The notes below the pieces were generated by a model, which was not told the origin of the DNA, searched no databases, and saw nothing but the letters and a program-made list of their open reading frames with translations. The position numbers and the translations under genes were made by a program. From assembly GCF_008704855.1 (NCBI RefSeq), contig NZ_CP023691.1, positions 6,758,001-6,822,000 of the forward strand: a stretch of DNA of 64,000 nt, written 5' to 3'. This DNA comes from Streptomyces platensis. GTDB taxonomy: Bacteria > Actinomycetota > Actinomycetes > Streptomycetales > Streptomycetaceae. Each line of letters starts with the position of its first letter. Position 1 is the stretch's first letter. This document shows, in pieces, positions 42,987 through 51,573 of this stretch.

Positions 42987-45605
42987 ATGCTGCGTACCGC
43001 CCTGCGCAACGTCCTTGCGCACAAAGCCCGCTTGCTCATGACCGCGCTCGCCGTCCTGCTCGGTGTCGCGTTCGTCTCCGGCACCCTCGTCTTCGGCGAC
43101 ACCGTCGCCCACGCCTTCCGCAGCGCCTCCGCCGAAAGCCTCCGGGGCGTGGCCGTCTCCGTGCGGACGGCGGAGGCCGGCACCGCCCCCGATACGGCCG
43201 GCGGCGGTGAAGCCCCCGCCCCCGGCACATCAGGCAACGGGGACCCCCGGCGGACCACCGCCCTCGACACCGCGCTGGCCCGGAAGATCGGTCAACTGCC
43301 CGGCGTCGCCTCGGTACGCCCCACCGTCCACGGCGAGGCCACCGTGGCCGGAAAGGACGGCCGCCCGGTCAGCGCCGACAGCGTCCGGCAGCACCTCGCC
43401 ACCAACTACGTACCGGGCAAGGACGGCAAGGACAGTCACTATCCGCTGACGGCGGGCCGCGGCCCCGCCGCCGCGGACGAGCTGGCCCTCGATGCCAGGA
43501 CCGCCGAGAAGGCCGGCTACCGCCTCGGTGACACCATCCGCTTCGCCCTCGACGGGCCGGTCCTGACGAAGAAGCTGGTCGGCGTCGTCTCCACCGACGA
43601 CCCGCGGGTCACCGCCGGCGGCACCCTCACGCTCTTCGACACCCGGACCGCACAGCAACTGTTCCTCCACCCCGGCGCGTTCGACGAGCTCGCGGTCGCG
43701 GCCCGGAACGGTACGGACGAGCACGCGCTGACCGAACAGGTGCGGGCGCTGCTCCCCGCGAAGGGCGTCCAGGCCCTCAGCGGCGCCGAACTGGCCGTCG
43801 AACAGTCCGCCCAGATCGCCCGGAACACCCAGTCCCTCACCAAGACGCTGCTGGTCTTCGCCGGCATCGCGCTGTTCGTGGGCGCGTTCCTCATCGCCAA
43901 CACCTTCACCATGCTCATTGCCCAGCGCAGCCGCGATATCGCGCTGATGCGGGCCGTGGGCGCCTCACGCCGCCAGGTCGTACGCGCCGTCCTCATCGAG
44001 GCCGCCCTCCTCGGCCTCGTCGCCTCCGCCGCCGGATTCGCGCTCGGCCTCGGCATCGCCACCGCCCTGCGCCCGCTGCTCAACACCACGGGCGCCGGAC
44101 TGCCCGACGGACCGCTGGTCATCACGCCCGCGGCCCCGCTGTCCGCACTCGCGGTCGGCGTCGTCGTCACCGTGCTGGCCGCCTGGCTGCCGTCCCGCAA
44201 GGCCGCGAAGATCGCCCCCGTAACGGCGCTCAACAGCGTCGACCAGGCACCGCCCGCCCGCGCCCTGAGGGTCCGCAATGTGCTCGGCACCCTGCTCACC
44301 GGGGCCGGAGTGCTGGTGATGCTGTACGTCTCCACGCTCAGGACGAGCAAGGAGTCGAACCTGATGTGCGCGATGCTCGGCTCCGCCCTCACCCTCGGCG
44401 GTGTGATCGTGCTGGCCCCGCTGCTCTCCCGGCCGCTGATCACCCTGGCCGGCAAGGTCACCACCCGCCTCTGCGGCGTCAGCGGCAAGCTCGCCAAGGA
44501 GAACGCGCTGCGCAACCCGCGCCGTACGGCCGCCACCGCCTCGGCCCTGATGATCGGGCTCGCCCTGATCACCGGACTGACCGTCGGTGGCCACTCCGCC
44601 CAGCGCGCCATGGCCAAGGAGGCCACCGAGGGCCTGACCGCCGACTACAAGGTCACCAACAGCACCGTACGCGGCCTCGACAAGGACACCGCCGCCAAGA
44701 TCGCCCGGATCCCCGGAGTCGCCGCGGCCGCCCCCGTCACCTCCGCCGGGCTCGACACCCAGGGCACGTACGCCGTGCTGACCGGCACCGACCCGACGGT
44801 GTTCGGCAAGGCCGCGCGGCTCGACGTCCGGGCCGGTTCGCTGCGCGACCTCGGCAGCGGAAAGATCGCGGTCTCGGACGCGTTCGCCCGGCGGACCGGC
44901 CTCGGCGTCGGCGACACCCTAGACGCCGAGCTGGGCTCCGGCGCGACCGGCAAGACGCAGCGGAAGACGCTGGCCGTCGTCGCCGTCTACGCCAAGACCC
45001 GCGCCGCCGACGACGCACTGGGCACCCTGGCCGACGTCCTCCCGTACGCGGGCTCCCAGGAGCTGGAAAAAGTGCTGGTCAAGGCCGAACCCGGCAAGGC
45101 CGCCGGCCTCGAACGGAAGATCCGCGCCGCGCTCGGCGACAACCCCTTGCTGAAGGTCCGCAGCCCGGAACAGCTCATCCAGGAGAACAACGGCCCCGTC
45201 ACCACGGTCCTCAACATGCTGTACGGGCTCCTCGGCATGGCCGTCGTCATCGCGGTGCTCGGCGTCGTCAACACCCTGGCCATGTCGGTCTTCGAGCGCA
45301 CCCGCGAGCTCGGGATGCTGCGCGCCATCGGCCTCGACCGCTCCGGCGTCAAGCGGATGGTCCGTCTGGAGTCGGTGGTGATCTCGCTGTTCGGAGCCGT
45401 ACTCGGAATCGCCACCGGCACCTTCCTGGCCTGGGCCGGAGGCGGTCTGACCACCTCCTCCATGCAGGAGTACGAAATGGTCCTCCCCTGGGGAAGGCTG
45501 GCACTCTTCCCCGCCCTGGCACTGGCCATCGGCGTCCTCGCCGCCATCTGGCCGGCCCGCCGCGCGGCCGGCCTGAACATGCTGCGCGCGATCCAGCCGC
45601 GCTGA
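42987..45605 (+). CDS. FtsX-like ABC transporter permease, ten-helix type
   Basis: 872 residues. The N-terminal helix (KARLLMTALAVLLGVAFVSG) is followed by a large extracytoplasmic domain (about residues 45-280) and three helices (VFAGIALFVGAFLIANTFTM and on). A central region and second extracytoplasmic domain lead to three C-terminal helices (MLYGLLGMAVVIAVLGVVNT). Paired FtsX folds in one chain are typical of permeases partnered with a MacB-type ATPase. With the two-component system upstream it forms a sensing and transport module. Alternative: a lipoprotein or lipid exporter. Confidence 0.92.
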   Translation: MLRTALRNVLAHKARLLMTALAVLLGVAFVSGTLVFGDTVAHAFRSASAESLRGVAVSVRTAEAGTAPDTAGGGEAPAPGTSGNGDPRRTTALDTALARKIGQLPGVASVRPTVHGEATVAGKDGRPVSADSVRQHLATNYVPGKDGKDSHYPLTAGRGPAAADELALDARTAEKAGYRLGDTIRFALDGPVLTKKLVGVVSTDDPRVTAGGTLTLFDTRTAQQLFLHPGAFDELAVAARNGTDEHALTEQVRALLPAKGVQALSGAELAVEQSAQIARNTQSLTKTLLVFAGIALFVGAFLIANTFTMLIAQRSRDIALMRAVGASRRQVVRAVLIEAALLGLVASAAGFALGLGIATALRPLLNTTGAGLPDGPLVITPAAPLSALAVGVVVTVLAAWLPSRKAAKIAPVTALNSVDQAPPARALRVRNVLGTLLTGAGVLVMLYVSTLRTSKESNLMCAMLGSALTLGGVIVLAPLLSRPLITLAGKVTTRLCGVSGKLAKENALRNPRRTAATASALMIGLALITGLTVGGHSAQRAMAKEATEGLTADYKVTNSTVRGLDKDTAAKIARIPGVAAAAPVTSAGLDTQGTYAVLTGTDPTVFGKAARLDVRAGSLRDLGSGKIAVSDAFARRTGLGVGDTLDAELGSGATGKTQRKTLAVVAVYAKTRAADDALGTLADVLPYAGSQELEKVLVKAEPGKAAGLERKIRAALGDNPLLKVRSPEQLIQENNGPVTTVLNMLYGLLGMAVVIAVLGVVNTLAMSVFERTRELGMLRAIGLDRSGVKRMVRLESVVISLFGAVLGIATGTFLAWAGGGLTTSSMQEYEMVLPWGRLALFPALALAIGVLAAIWPARRAAGLNMLRAIQPR

Positions 45606-45659
45606 GCCAGGACGATCGGCTGCCGCGTGCTCGGCGCCGGCCTGATCATCGCCGGCAGA

Positions 45660-46218
45660 TCAGCTGTCTCGTAGCGTCCTGACGACCGCGACGGCCTGAT
45701 CCAGCAAGTCGATGGGACAGCCCCAGTAGTCACCGAACTCCTCAGTGATACTGCCTCAGTTGTCCCGGCCGTTCGAAGTAGAAGCCCCGCGGCCCCTCCG
45801 GCTCACCGGTGCCCCCGCAGAGGCATGGCGCGGGCCGTCCTTCGACCAGCTTGCTGCCGTTGATCACAGGCTTGCCGTCAAAGCGGCGGCCGGCGAAGCC
45901 GAAGATGTGCGTTCCCCGGCCCAGCCGCATCATTCCCGCGGTGACCCCCGCCGCCGGAACGGGCAGGCCACCAGCCACGAGACGGACGAGAAGGAAGAGG
46001 TTCCGCTTTTCCCGCGCGGCAGGGCCGGTCCACAGCGCGACGATGACCGCCGCCTCCTCCTGGTCCGGAATGCAGCCCCGCACGTAATACGGCTGGGCCA
46101 ACGGCGCGTCCGTGTAGTGCCGGAGCGCAGCGGCAACGGCCCGCTGCGCCCGGGAAAGACACGAAGACGAACAGATCACTGGCTGCCCTTGGACGGACAC
46201 GTCTTGCTGTACCCCCAT
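45660..46218 (-). pseudogene. Hypothetical protein gene with a +1 frameshift near its 3' end
   Basis: ATG at 46218 (MGVQQDVSVQGQPVICSSSC) opens a frame that stops at 45742 after FERPGQLRQYH. Skipping the T at 45744 gives a second frame that runs without a start of its own: EEFGDYWGCPIDLLDQAVAV, then VRTLRDS and stop at 45660. The two parts read as one protein of about 186 residues. I do not recognise the family; it has CSSSC near the start and CLCGGTGEPEG late. No ribosome site precedes the ATG, and it lies 98 bases after the dnaE stop. The shift may be a mutation, a sequencing error, or less likely programmed at CAC-TGA. Confidence 0.5.
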
Positions 46219-46315
46219 GCAGTAGTGGATATCGATGACAGCAATGATCCCTGCCCGCCGGGGCCGGGGTAACGCTCCATCGGGTCCGGCGCCTCGGTAT
46301 GCGGGCGCGTTGACC

Positions 46316-49300
46316 TCACCACGGGGATTCCCAGGCGTCGGCTCCGAAGGTGCCTTTGACATCGGAGGCGATGGTCGTGGGGTCCACCGTGGCGTGGAGG
46401 GCGTAGACGGTGGTCTTGCGTGCGCCACGGACGCTGAGGTGTACGGGGCTGTCGCCAGGGTGGTCCGCGAGGATGCGCCGGAGCTCTTTGACGGACTGTT
46501 CGGTGATGCGGTGCGCGGGGAGCGCGAGCCGAACGGGGGGCCTGCGGCCGTGCTCGGCGGAGGAGATGTCGAGGACGGTGAGTTCTCTGCCGAACATATT
46601 CACTGTTCCGTCCCGGTCTTCGATTTTGCCCCTGACGGAGATGACGTTGTCCTCGGCCAGTGCGTGCTGGACGAGTTGGTAGGCGGCGGGGAAGAACAGG
46701 ACCTCCATGGCGGCGTCGCGGTCGGCGAGGGTGACGATGGCCCAGGCGTTGCCCTGTTTGGTCATCTTGCGCTGGATGCCGGTGATCAGGCCGGAGAGCC
46801 GCACATCTCCCGTGCTGCGGCCGGAGGCCAGCAGTTCGGCGATAGAGCAGTCGCGTGCACCGGAGAGCACGTGCTCGGCACCGTCCAGCGGATGGGCGGA
46901 GACGTAGAGGCCGAGCATTTCGCGTTCGGTGGCGAGGAGTTGCCGACGGGGCCATTCCGTGTCGTCGAGGGGGAAGTCGAGTCCGAAGGCGGGTTCGCCG
47001 CCGCTTTCCGCGGCCAGATCGGCGAAGAGGTCGTCCTGTCCGAAGCTCGCTGCTTTCTTCACCGGGGTGATGGCGTCGATGGCTTCCTCGTGGATGGCCG
47101 TGAGGCCCTTGCGGGTGTGGTTCAGGGAGTCGAAGGTGCCGGCCTTGATGAGGGATTCCACGGCTCTCTTGTTCAGCGCGGGCAGGTCGACTTTGTCGAG
47201 GAAGTCGGCGAAGGAGGTGAACTTCCCCTGAACTCGGTGGGCTTCGACGATCGCGTCGATGACGTGGTCGCCGACGTTGCGCACCGACCGCAGCCCGAAG
47301 CGCACGTCGTCGCCGACGGCGGTGAATTCGGCGACGGATTCGTTCGCGTCGGGCTGGAGGACCCGTACGCCGTTCTTGCGTGCGTCGGCGAGATAGACGG
47401 CGGCCTTGTCCTTGTCGTCGCCGACGGAGGTGAGCAGGGCCGCCATGTACTCGGCCGGGTAGTTGGCCTTGAGGTAGGCGGTCCAATAGGAGACGAGGCC
47501 GTAACCGGCGGTGTGGGACTTGTTGAACGCGTAGCCGGAGAACGGAAGCATGACGTCCCACAAGGCCTTGACGGCTTCCTCGCTGTAGCCGTTGTCCCGC
47601 ATGCCGGCATGGAACTTGTCCCACTCCGCGGCCAGCACCTCGGGCTTCTTCTTGCCCATCGCACGGCGCAGCAGGTCGGCCCCGCCGAGGGTGTAGCCGG
47701 CCAGCTCCCGGGCGATGGCCATGATCTGCTCCTGGTAGACGAGCAGGTGGAAGGTGTTGCCGAGGATGGGCTCCAGTGCGTCCTTCAGCTCGGGGTGGAT
47801 GGGGGTGATGTCCTGGCGGCCGGTCTTGCGGTGGGCGTAGTTGGTGTGGGCGTTGGCCGCCATCGGACCGGGCCGGTAGAGGGCGTTGACCGCGGCGATG
47901 TCCTCGAACCGGGTGGGTTCCATCTGCTTCAGCAGTACGCGCATACCGCCGCCGTCGAGCTGGAAGACGCCGAAGGTGTTGCCCTCGGCCAGCAGCCGGT
48001 AGGTCGTGGCGTCGTCCAGCGGGATGACCGTGGCGGAGGAGTCCCCGTCCAGGGGATCCACCGTGGTCAGACTGATGCCGCGGTTCTCGCGGATGTTCTC
48101 GATGGCCTGGTCGATGACGCCGAGGTTCCGCAGCCCGAGGAAGTCCATCTTGATCAGGCCCATGGCCTCACAGGACGGATAGTCGAAACCGGTGATCTTC
48201 ACGCCGTCCGAGGCGCGCATGTGCAGGGGGATGCGGTCCGTGAGCGTCGTCTTGGACAGGATCACCGCGGCCGCGTGCACCCCGGTGCCGCGGGTCAGGC
48301 CCTCGACCCCGCGGGCGGTGTCGATGACGCGCCGCACGTCCGGTTCGCTGTCGTACATCTGCCGGATCTCCGCGGCCTCACCGTACCGTTGGTGGGAGGA
48401 GTCGAAGATGACGGCAAGGGGAGCGGACTTGCCGTTCTGGTCCGGCGGGAGCGCCTTGGTGATGCGTTCTCCGTGGGAGAACGGATAGCCGAGAATGCGC
48501 GAGGAGTCCTTGATGGCGTTCTTGGCCTTGATCTTGCCGAAGGTGTTCACCATGGCGGTGTATTTCTCGCCGTACTTCTCGGTGACGTAGCGGACCATCC
48601 GGTCCCGCTGACGGTCGTCGAAGTCGAGGTCCACATCCGGTGGGTTGATGCGCTCGGGATTCAGGAACCGTTCGAAGAGCAGACCGTGTTCCAAGGGGCA
48701 CAGCTCGGTGATGCGGGTGGCGTAGGCGACGATCGACCCGGTCGCCGAGCCCCGTCCGGGACCGAGCGGGATCCTGTTCTCCCGGGCGTGGCGGCAGATA
48801 TCCGCCACGACGAGGAAGTAGGAGCTGAAGCCCATGGGGCCGATGACCGACATCTCGGTCTCGAAGCGCTCCAGAATGTGTGGGGGGACCGGGTCGCCGT
48901 AGCGCATGGCCAGGCCCTTGCGCACCTCCTTGCGCAGCCACGATTCCTGGGTCTCCGCCTCGGGTACGTCCGGGAACCGCGGCATCTCGTCGACATAGTC
49001 GAAAACTTCGTCGTAGGACTCGACGCGCTCGGCGACCAGCAGAGTGTTGTCACAGGCTTCCGGGAGTTCGGAGAAAAGGCCGCGCATCTCCGCGGCGGTC
49101 TTGAGGTAGTAGCCGGATCCGTTGAAGCGGAAGCGGTTCGGGGCGTCCTTGTTCTTGCCCACGCCGATGCACAGCAGACTGTCGTGGGCGTCGGCCTGGT
49201 CCTCGGTGACGTAGTGCGCGTCGTTGGTGGCCAGGAGCGGGATATCGAGATCCCTGGCCAGGCGCAGCAGCCCCTGGCGGACATCACGTTCGATGTCCAG

Positions 49301-49912
49301 GCCGTGGTCCATCAGCTCCAGGAAGTAGTTCTCCTTCCCGAAGATGTCCTGGTAGGCGCCCGCGGCCGCCCGGGCCTCGTCGTACTGATGCAGCCGCAGC
49401 CGGGTCTGGATCTCTCCCGACGGACAGCCGGTGGTGGCGATGACGCCGTCCGGCCTCTCGGCGATCAATTCCCGGTCCATACGCGGCTTGCCGGCGGGGA
49501 ACTGGCCCTCATAGCTGGCCTGGGTGCTGAGCCAGAACAGATTCCGCAGCCCCTGGACGTTCCGCGCCCACATGGTCATGTGGGTGAAGCGGCCACCACC
49601 GGAAACATCCTTCGAGCCCTCGCCGTCCTCGCTCATGGCGCGACGGCCGCCCGGCCCCCAGAACTCCTGCTTCCGGACGAAACGCGAGGACGGCGCGACG
49701 TACGCCTCGATGCCGATGACCGGTTTGACGCCCTCGAAGCCCTTCGCGACCTGCGCGAACTCATAGGCACCGAACATGTTGCCGTGATCGCTCATGGCGA
49801 TCGCCGGCATCCTCTGGCGGGCCACCTCACGGAACATCGGCGTCAGCTTCTGCGCGCCGTCCAGCATCGAGTACTCGGTGTGGTTGTGCAGATGGACGAA
49901 GGAATCCGGCAT
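46316..49912 (-). CDS. dnaE: DNA polymerase III alpha subunit, accessory DnaE1-type copy
   Basis: 1198 residues; ATG at 49912 with GGAGGTGA eight bases upstream (complement 49921-49928). The PHP domain is at the N-terminus (FVHLHNHTEYSMLDGAQKL, IAMSDHGNMFGAYEF). The catalytic Asp residues are in PDVDLDFDDRQRD (Asp426, Asp428, Asp430), with GRGSATGSIVAYA nearby. The fingers, helix-hairpin-helix and a C-terminal OB domain (VRLSGLITGIQRKMTKQGNA) are all present, so it is the full replicative layout rather than the short DnaE2/ImuC type. From memory it differs from the housekeeping Streptomyces DnaE1 at many positions. Possible roles are damage or stress replication, or a target-duplicate conferring resistance. 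No imuA'/imuB is adjacent. Confidence 0.9.
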   Translation of the reverse strand: MPDSFVHLHNHTEYSMLDGAQKLTPMFREVARQRMPAIAMSDHGNMFGAYEFAQVAKGFEGVKPVIGIEAYVAPSSRFVRKQEFWGPGGRRAMSEDGEGSKDVSGGGRFTHMTMWARNVQGLRNLFWLSTQASYEGQFPAGKPRMDRELIAERPDGVIATTGCPSGEIQTRLRLHQYDEARAAAGAYQDIFGKENYFLELMDHGLDIERDVRQGLLRLARDLDIPLLATNDAHYVTEDQADAHDSLLCIGVGKNKDAPNRFRFNGSGYYLKTAAEMRGLFSELPEACDNTLLVAERVESYDEVFDYVDEMPRFPDVPEAETQESWLRKEVRKGLAMRYGDPVPPHILERFETEMSVIGPMGFSSYFLVVADICRHARENRIPLGPGRGSATGSIVAYATRITELCPLEHGLLFERFLNPERINPPDVDLDFDDRQRDRMVRYVTEKYGEKYTAMVNTFGKIKAKNAIKDSSRILGYPFSHGERITKALPPDQNGKSAPLAVIFDSSHQRYGEAAEIRQMYDSEPDVRRVIDTARGVEGLTRGTGVHAAAVILSKTTLTDRIPLHMRASDGVKITGFDYPSCEAMGLIKMDFLGLRNLGVIDQAIENIRENRGISLTTVDPLDGDSSATVIPLDDATTYRLLAEGNTFGVFQLDGGGMRVLLKQMEPTRFEDIAAVNALYRPGPMAANAHTNYAHRKTGRQDITPIHPELKDALEPILGNTFHLLVYQEQIMAIARELAGYTLGGADLLRRAMGKKKPEVLAAEWDKFHAGMRDNGYSEEAVKALWDVMLPFSGYAFNKSHTAGYGLVSYWTAYLKANYPAEYMAALLTSVGDDKDKAAVYLADARKNGVRVLQPDANESVAEFTAVGDDVRFGLRSVRNVGDHVIDAIVEAHRVQGKFTSFADFLDKVDLPALNKRAVESLIKAGTFDSLNHTRKGLTAIHEEAIDAITPVKKAASFGQDDLFADLAAESGGEPAFGLDFPLDDTEWPRRQLLATEREMLGLYVSAHPLDGAEHVLSGARDCSIAELLASGRSTGDVRLSGLITGIQRKMTKQGNAWAIVTLADRDAAMEVLFFPAAYQLVQHALAEDNVISVRGKIEDRDGTVNMFGRELTVLDISSAEHGRRPPVRLALPAHRITEQSVKELRRILADHPGDSPVHLSVRGARKTTVYALHATVDPTTIASDVKGTFGADAWESPW

Positions 49913-50415
49913 GAGCGGGGTCACCTCCAGGGGCACAGGGGAAGCCCCGACCGGCCCGGAACGCGGGCGTGGACACGTTCCGTGGCCGAACCACCGGCTC
50001 GGCGGCGGGGCGAACAGCCGTCGCGGTGCGGACGCGCCGAAGCGACCACCCGAACGCCGCTACACGAGGCAATTGCTCAGCTCACAGCGGCGAAGCGCGA
50101 CCTCCCGGCCGCCGGGGCGATCGAGGCTTCTGCGCAACCGCACGTTGACCCCAGACATGAAAGCGGGGGTGCACAACGGAATCAAACAACCATTTCGACG
50201 TCACCAACAACGGATGGTTGTACTCGTGCGATGGCGGCGGCGTGGCTCGCACCGCCGCGCCGGCGGACCCACCGCCATCCGGGCCCGGCCGACCGCCGCC
50301 TGTTCCGCTGTCGGGGTGGTCGTCGGTGGCGGGTCGTGCCGCTGCGGCGGGAGCGGGTGGGGCAGCAGCACGATGGGCAGCGCTGCGCCGCCGTGACCGG
50401 CACGGCTGCCGGCGG
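49913..50415. other. 503-bp gap upstream of dnaE
   Basis: There is no gene I can support. It contains the dnaE ribosome site and, near 50186-50221, an 8-bp dyad ACAACCAT...ATGGTTGT in a locally AT-richer stretch. I do not see an actinobacterial LexA box (TCGAAC-N4-GTTCGA). Confidence 0.5.
50186..50221. promoter_or_regulatory. Inverted repeat between dnaE and the zinc-ribbon locus
   Basis: ACAACCAT (50186-50193) and ATGGTTGT (50214-50221) are perfect arms 20 bases apart. It is an operator or terminator candidate. Confidence 0.35.
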
Positions 50416-51117
50416 TCACCTCTGGGAGATGTCGGCGCTGACGATCGCGCCGTCGGACACCGTGTAGGTGCCTTGGTACACCCGTACCGAACCGTCGGTC
50501 TGGGTTGCGTGGAGGACGGCGCTGACCTGGCCGGAACTGCCGTCGTTCACCGCGCTGAGCTCGATGCTCGACGTGGTGCCGAAGCCCGACTTCCACTCCG
50601 AGTAGGAGGAGCCCCCGATGTTCTTGCCGCCGAGGTCCCAGGCCGCGGAGAAGTCGCCGGCGTTGATGTCCCGGTAGTACTCCTCCACGACCGTGCTCGC
50701 GTCGTCGGGGGACGGTGAGACGTCCGACGGGGTGGGCGAGGGGAGGTCGGTCGGCGGCAGGGTCTCGGTGTAGGTGGGCGCCGTGGAGTAGAGGTCGGTC
50801 GGGGGCGGGGAACCGAGGGCCGGGTCCGGGGTGGGGCTGGTCGAGGAGAGGGCGCCGACCGTTTCCCCGTCCGAGGAGCCGTCGGACGAGGAGAGCACGA
50901 TGGCGGTCGCCCCGCCCGCCACGATCAGGGCCGCCACCACCCACAGCAGCCACTGCGGGAGGATGGTGGGCCCCACGCGGACGTAGCCGTACCCGGTGTC
51001 CCCTACGGGCTGACGGGTGCCGGCGGGCGCCCCGGACTCGCGTGGCGTACCGCAGCTCGGACAGAACGTCGCGGCGGCATCCTCATGGAGCGCGCCGCAG
51101 TGCGTGCAGGACGGCAT
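50416..51117 (-). CDS. Zinc-ribbon, single-pass membrane protein with extracytoplasmic domain
   Basis: 233 residues; the ATG at 51117 is spaced correctly from GGGGGGAG, whereas the ATG at 51123 abuts it. Residues 4-22 form a zinc ribbon (CTHC...CPSC). A helix follows at about 52-75 (ILPQWLLWVVAALIVAGGAT), then a Ser/Thr/Pro-rich stalk. The outer domain (STVVEEYYRDINAGDFSAAW, DLGGKNIGG, VLHATQTDGSVRVYQGTYTV) looks like an NTF2-like fold. It is last of three co-directional genes and shares the zinc-ribbon start with the first. The function is unknown. Confidence 0.75.
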   Translation of the reverse strand: MPSCTHCGALHEDAAATFCPSCGTPRESGAPAGTRQPVGDTGYGYVRVGPTILPQWLLWVVAALIVAGGATAIVLSSSDGSSDGETVGALSSTSPTPDPALGSPPPTDLYSTAPTYTETLPPTDLPSPTPSDVSPSPDDASTVVEEYYRDINAGDFSAAWDLGGKNIGGSSYSEWKSGFGTTSSIELSAVNDGSSGQVSAVLHATQTDGSVRVYQGTYTVSDGAIVSADISQR

Positions 51118-51174
51118 GGTCATCTCCCCCCGTTGTCCCTGGTGTTCCCGGTCCCGGCCCTCGCGTCGGACCGG

Positions 51175-51546
51175 CTACAGCCCGTGAATCGCCTCTTCGA
51201 TCGCCACCGCCAGCGTGACCAGGGCGGTGAAACCCGGCACGGCGCCCACGAGCGCCCTGGCGAAGACCTTCAGCTTGCCCTTGCGCGGTGCCTCCGAAGT
51301 GGCCTCCTCGCGGGCGTCCTCGGCGGCCTCGATCAGGTCGTCCCGTTCCGGGTGCTCGGACCGGCCGAGCTCGTCGATCAGCCGGGTGAGCAGCGTGTCG
51401 AGGTCCTGGGGCTGCGGCTGCGCCCCGTCGCCGTACTGAGTCAGCCCGCTGTCCCGGACCTCCGCCCTGGCATTCTTGCCGCTGGCCACGGCGCTGCCGA
51501 CGACATTCGAGCCGCCGGTGGCGATGATCCCGTCGTTCCTGCGCAT
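51175..51546 (-). CDS. Small membrane protein with N-terminal GIIA/SAVASG motif
   Basis: 123 residues. Residues 4-30 (NDGIIATGGSNVVGSAVASG and on) match the C-terminal motif of the next upstream gene in 15 of 27 positions. The middle is an acidic amphipathic helix (LDTLLTRLIDELGRSEHPER, DDLIEAAEDAREEA). The end is a hydrophobic helix (LVGAVPGFTALVTLAVAIEE). A short adhesive motif plus a small helical membrane domain is the layout of Bell-like bacterial amyloid-signalling effectors; that comparison is inference. It is flanked at 28 and 57 bases by co-directional genes, so one operon is likely. Confidence 0.75.
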   Translation of the reverse strand: MRRNDGIIATGGSNVVGSAVASGKNARAEVRDSGLTQYGDGAQPQPQDLDTLLTRLIDELGRSEHPERDDLIEAAEDAREEATSEAPRKGKLKVFARALVGAVPGFTALVTLAVAIEEAIHGL

Positions 51547-51573
51547 GTGTATTCCTCACTTCTGCTTGGCTTT

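Noticed and set aside
49913..50415. Possible LexA/SOS box upstream of dnaE
   Set aside because: No TCGAAC-N4-GTTCGA or close variant was found by eye.
46235..50467. 1410-codon plus-strand ORF opposite dnaE
   Set aside because: Shadow of dnaE; no recognisable domain in the translation.
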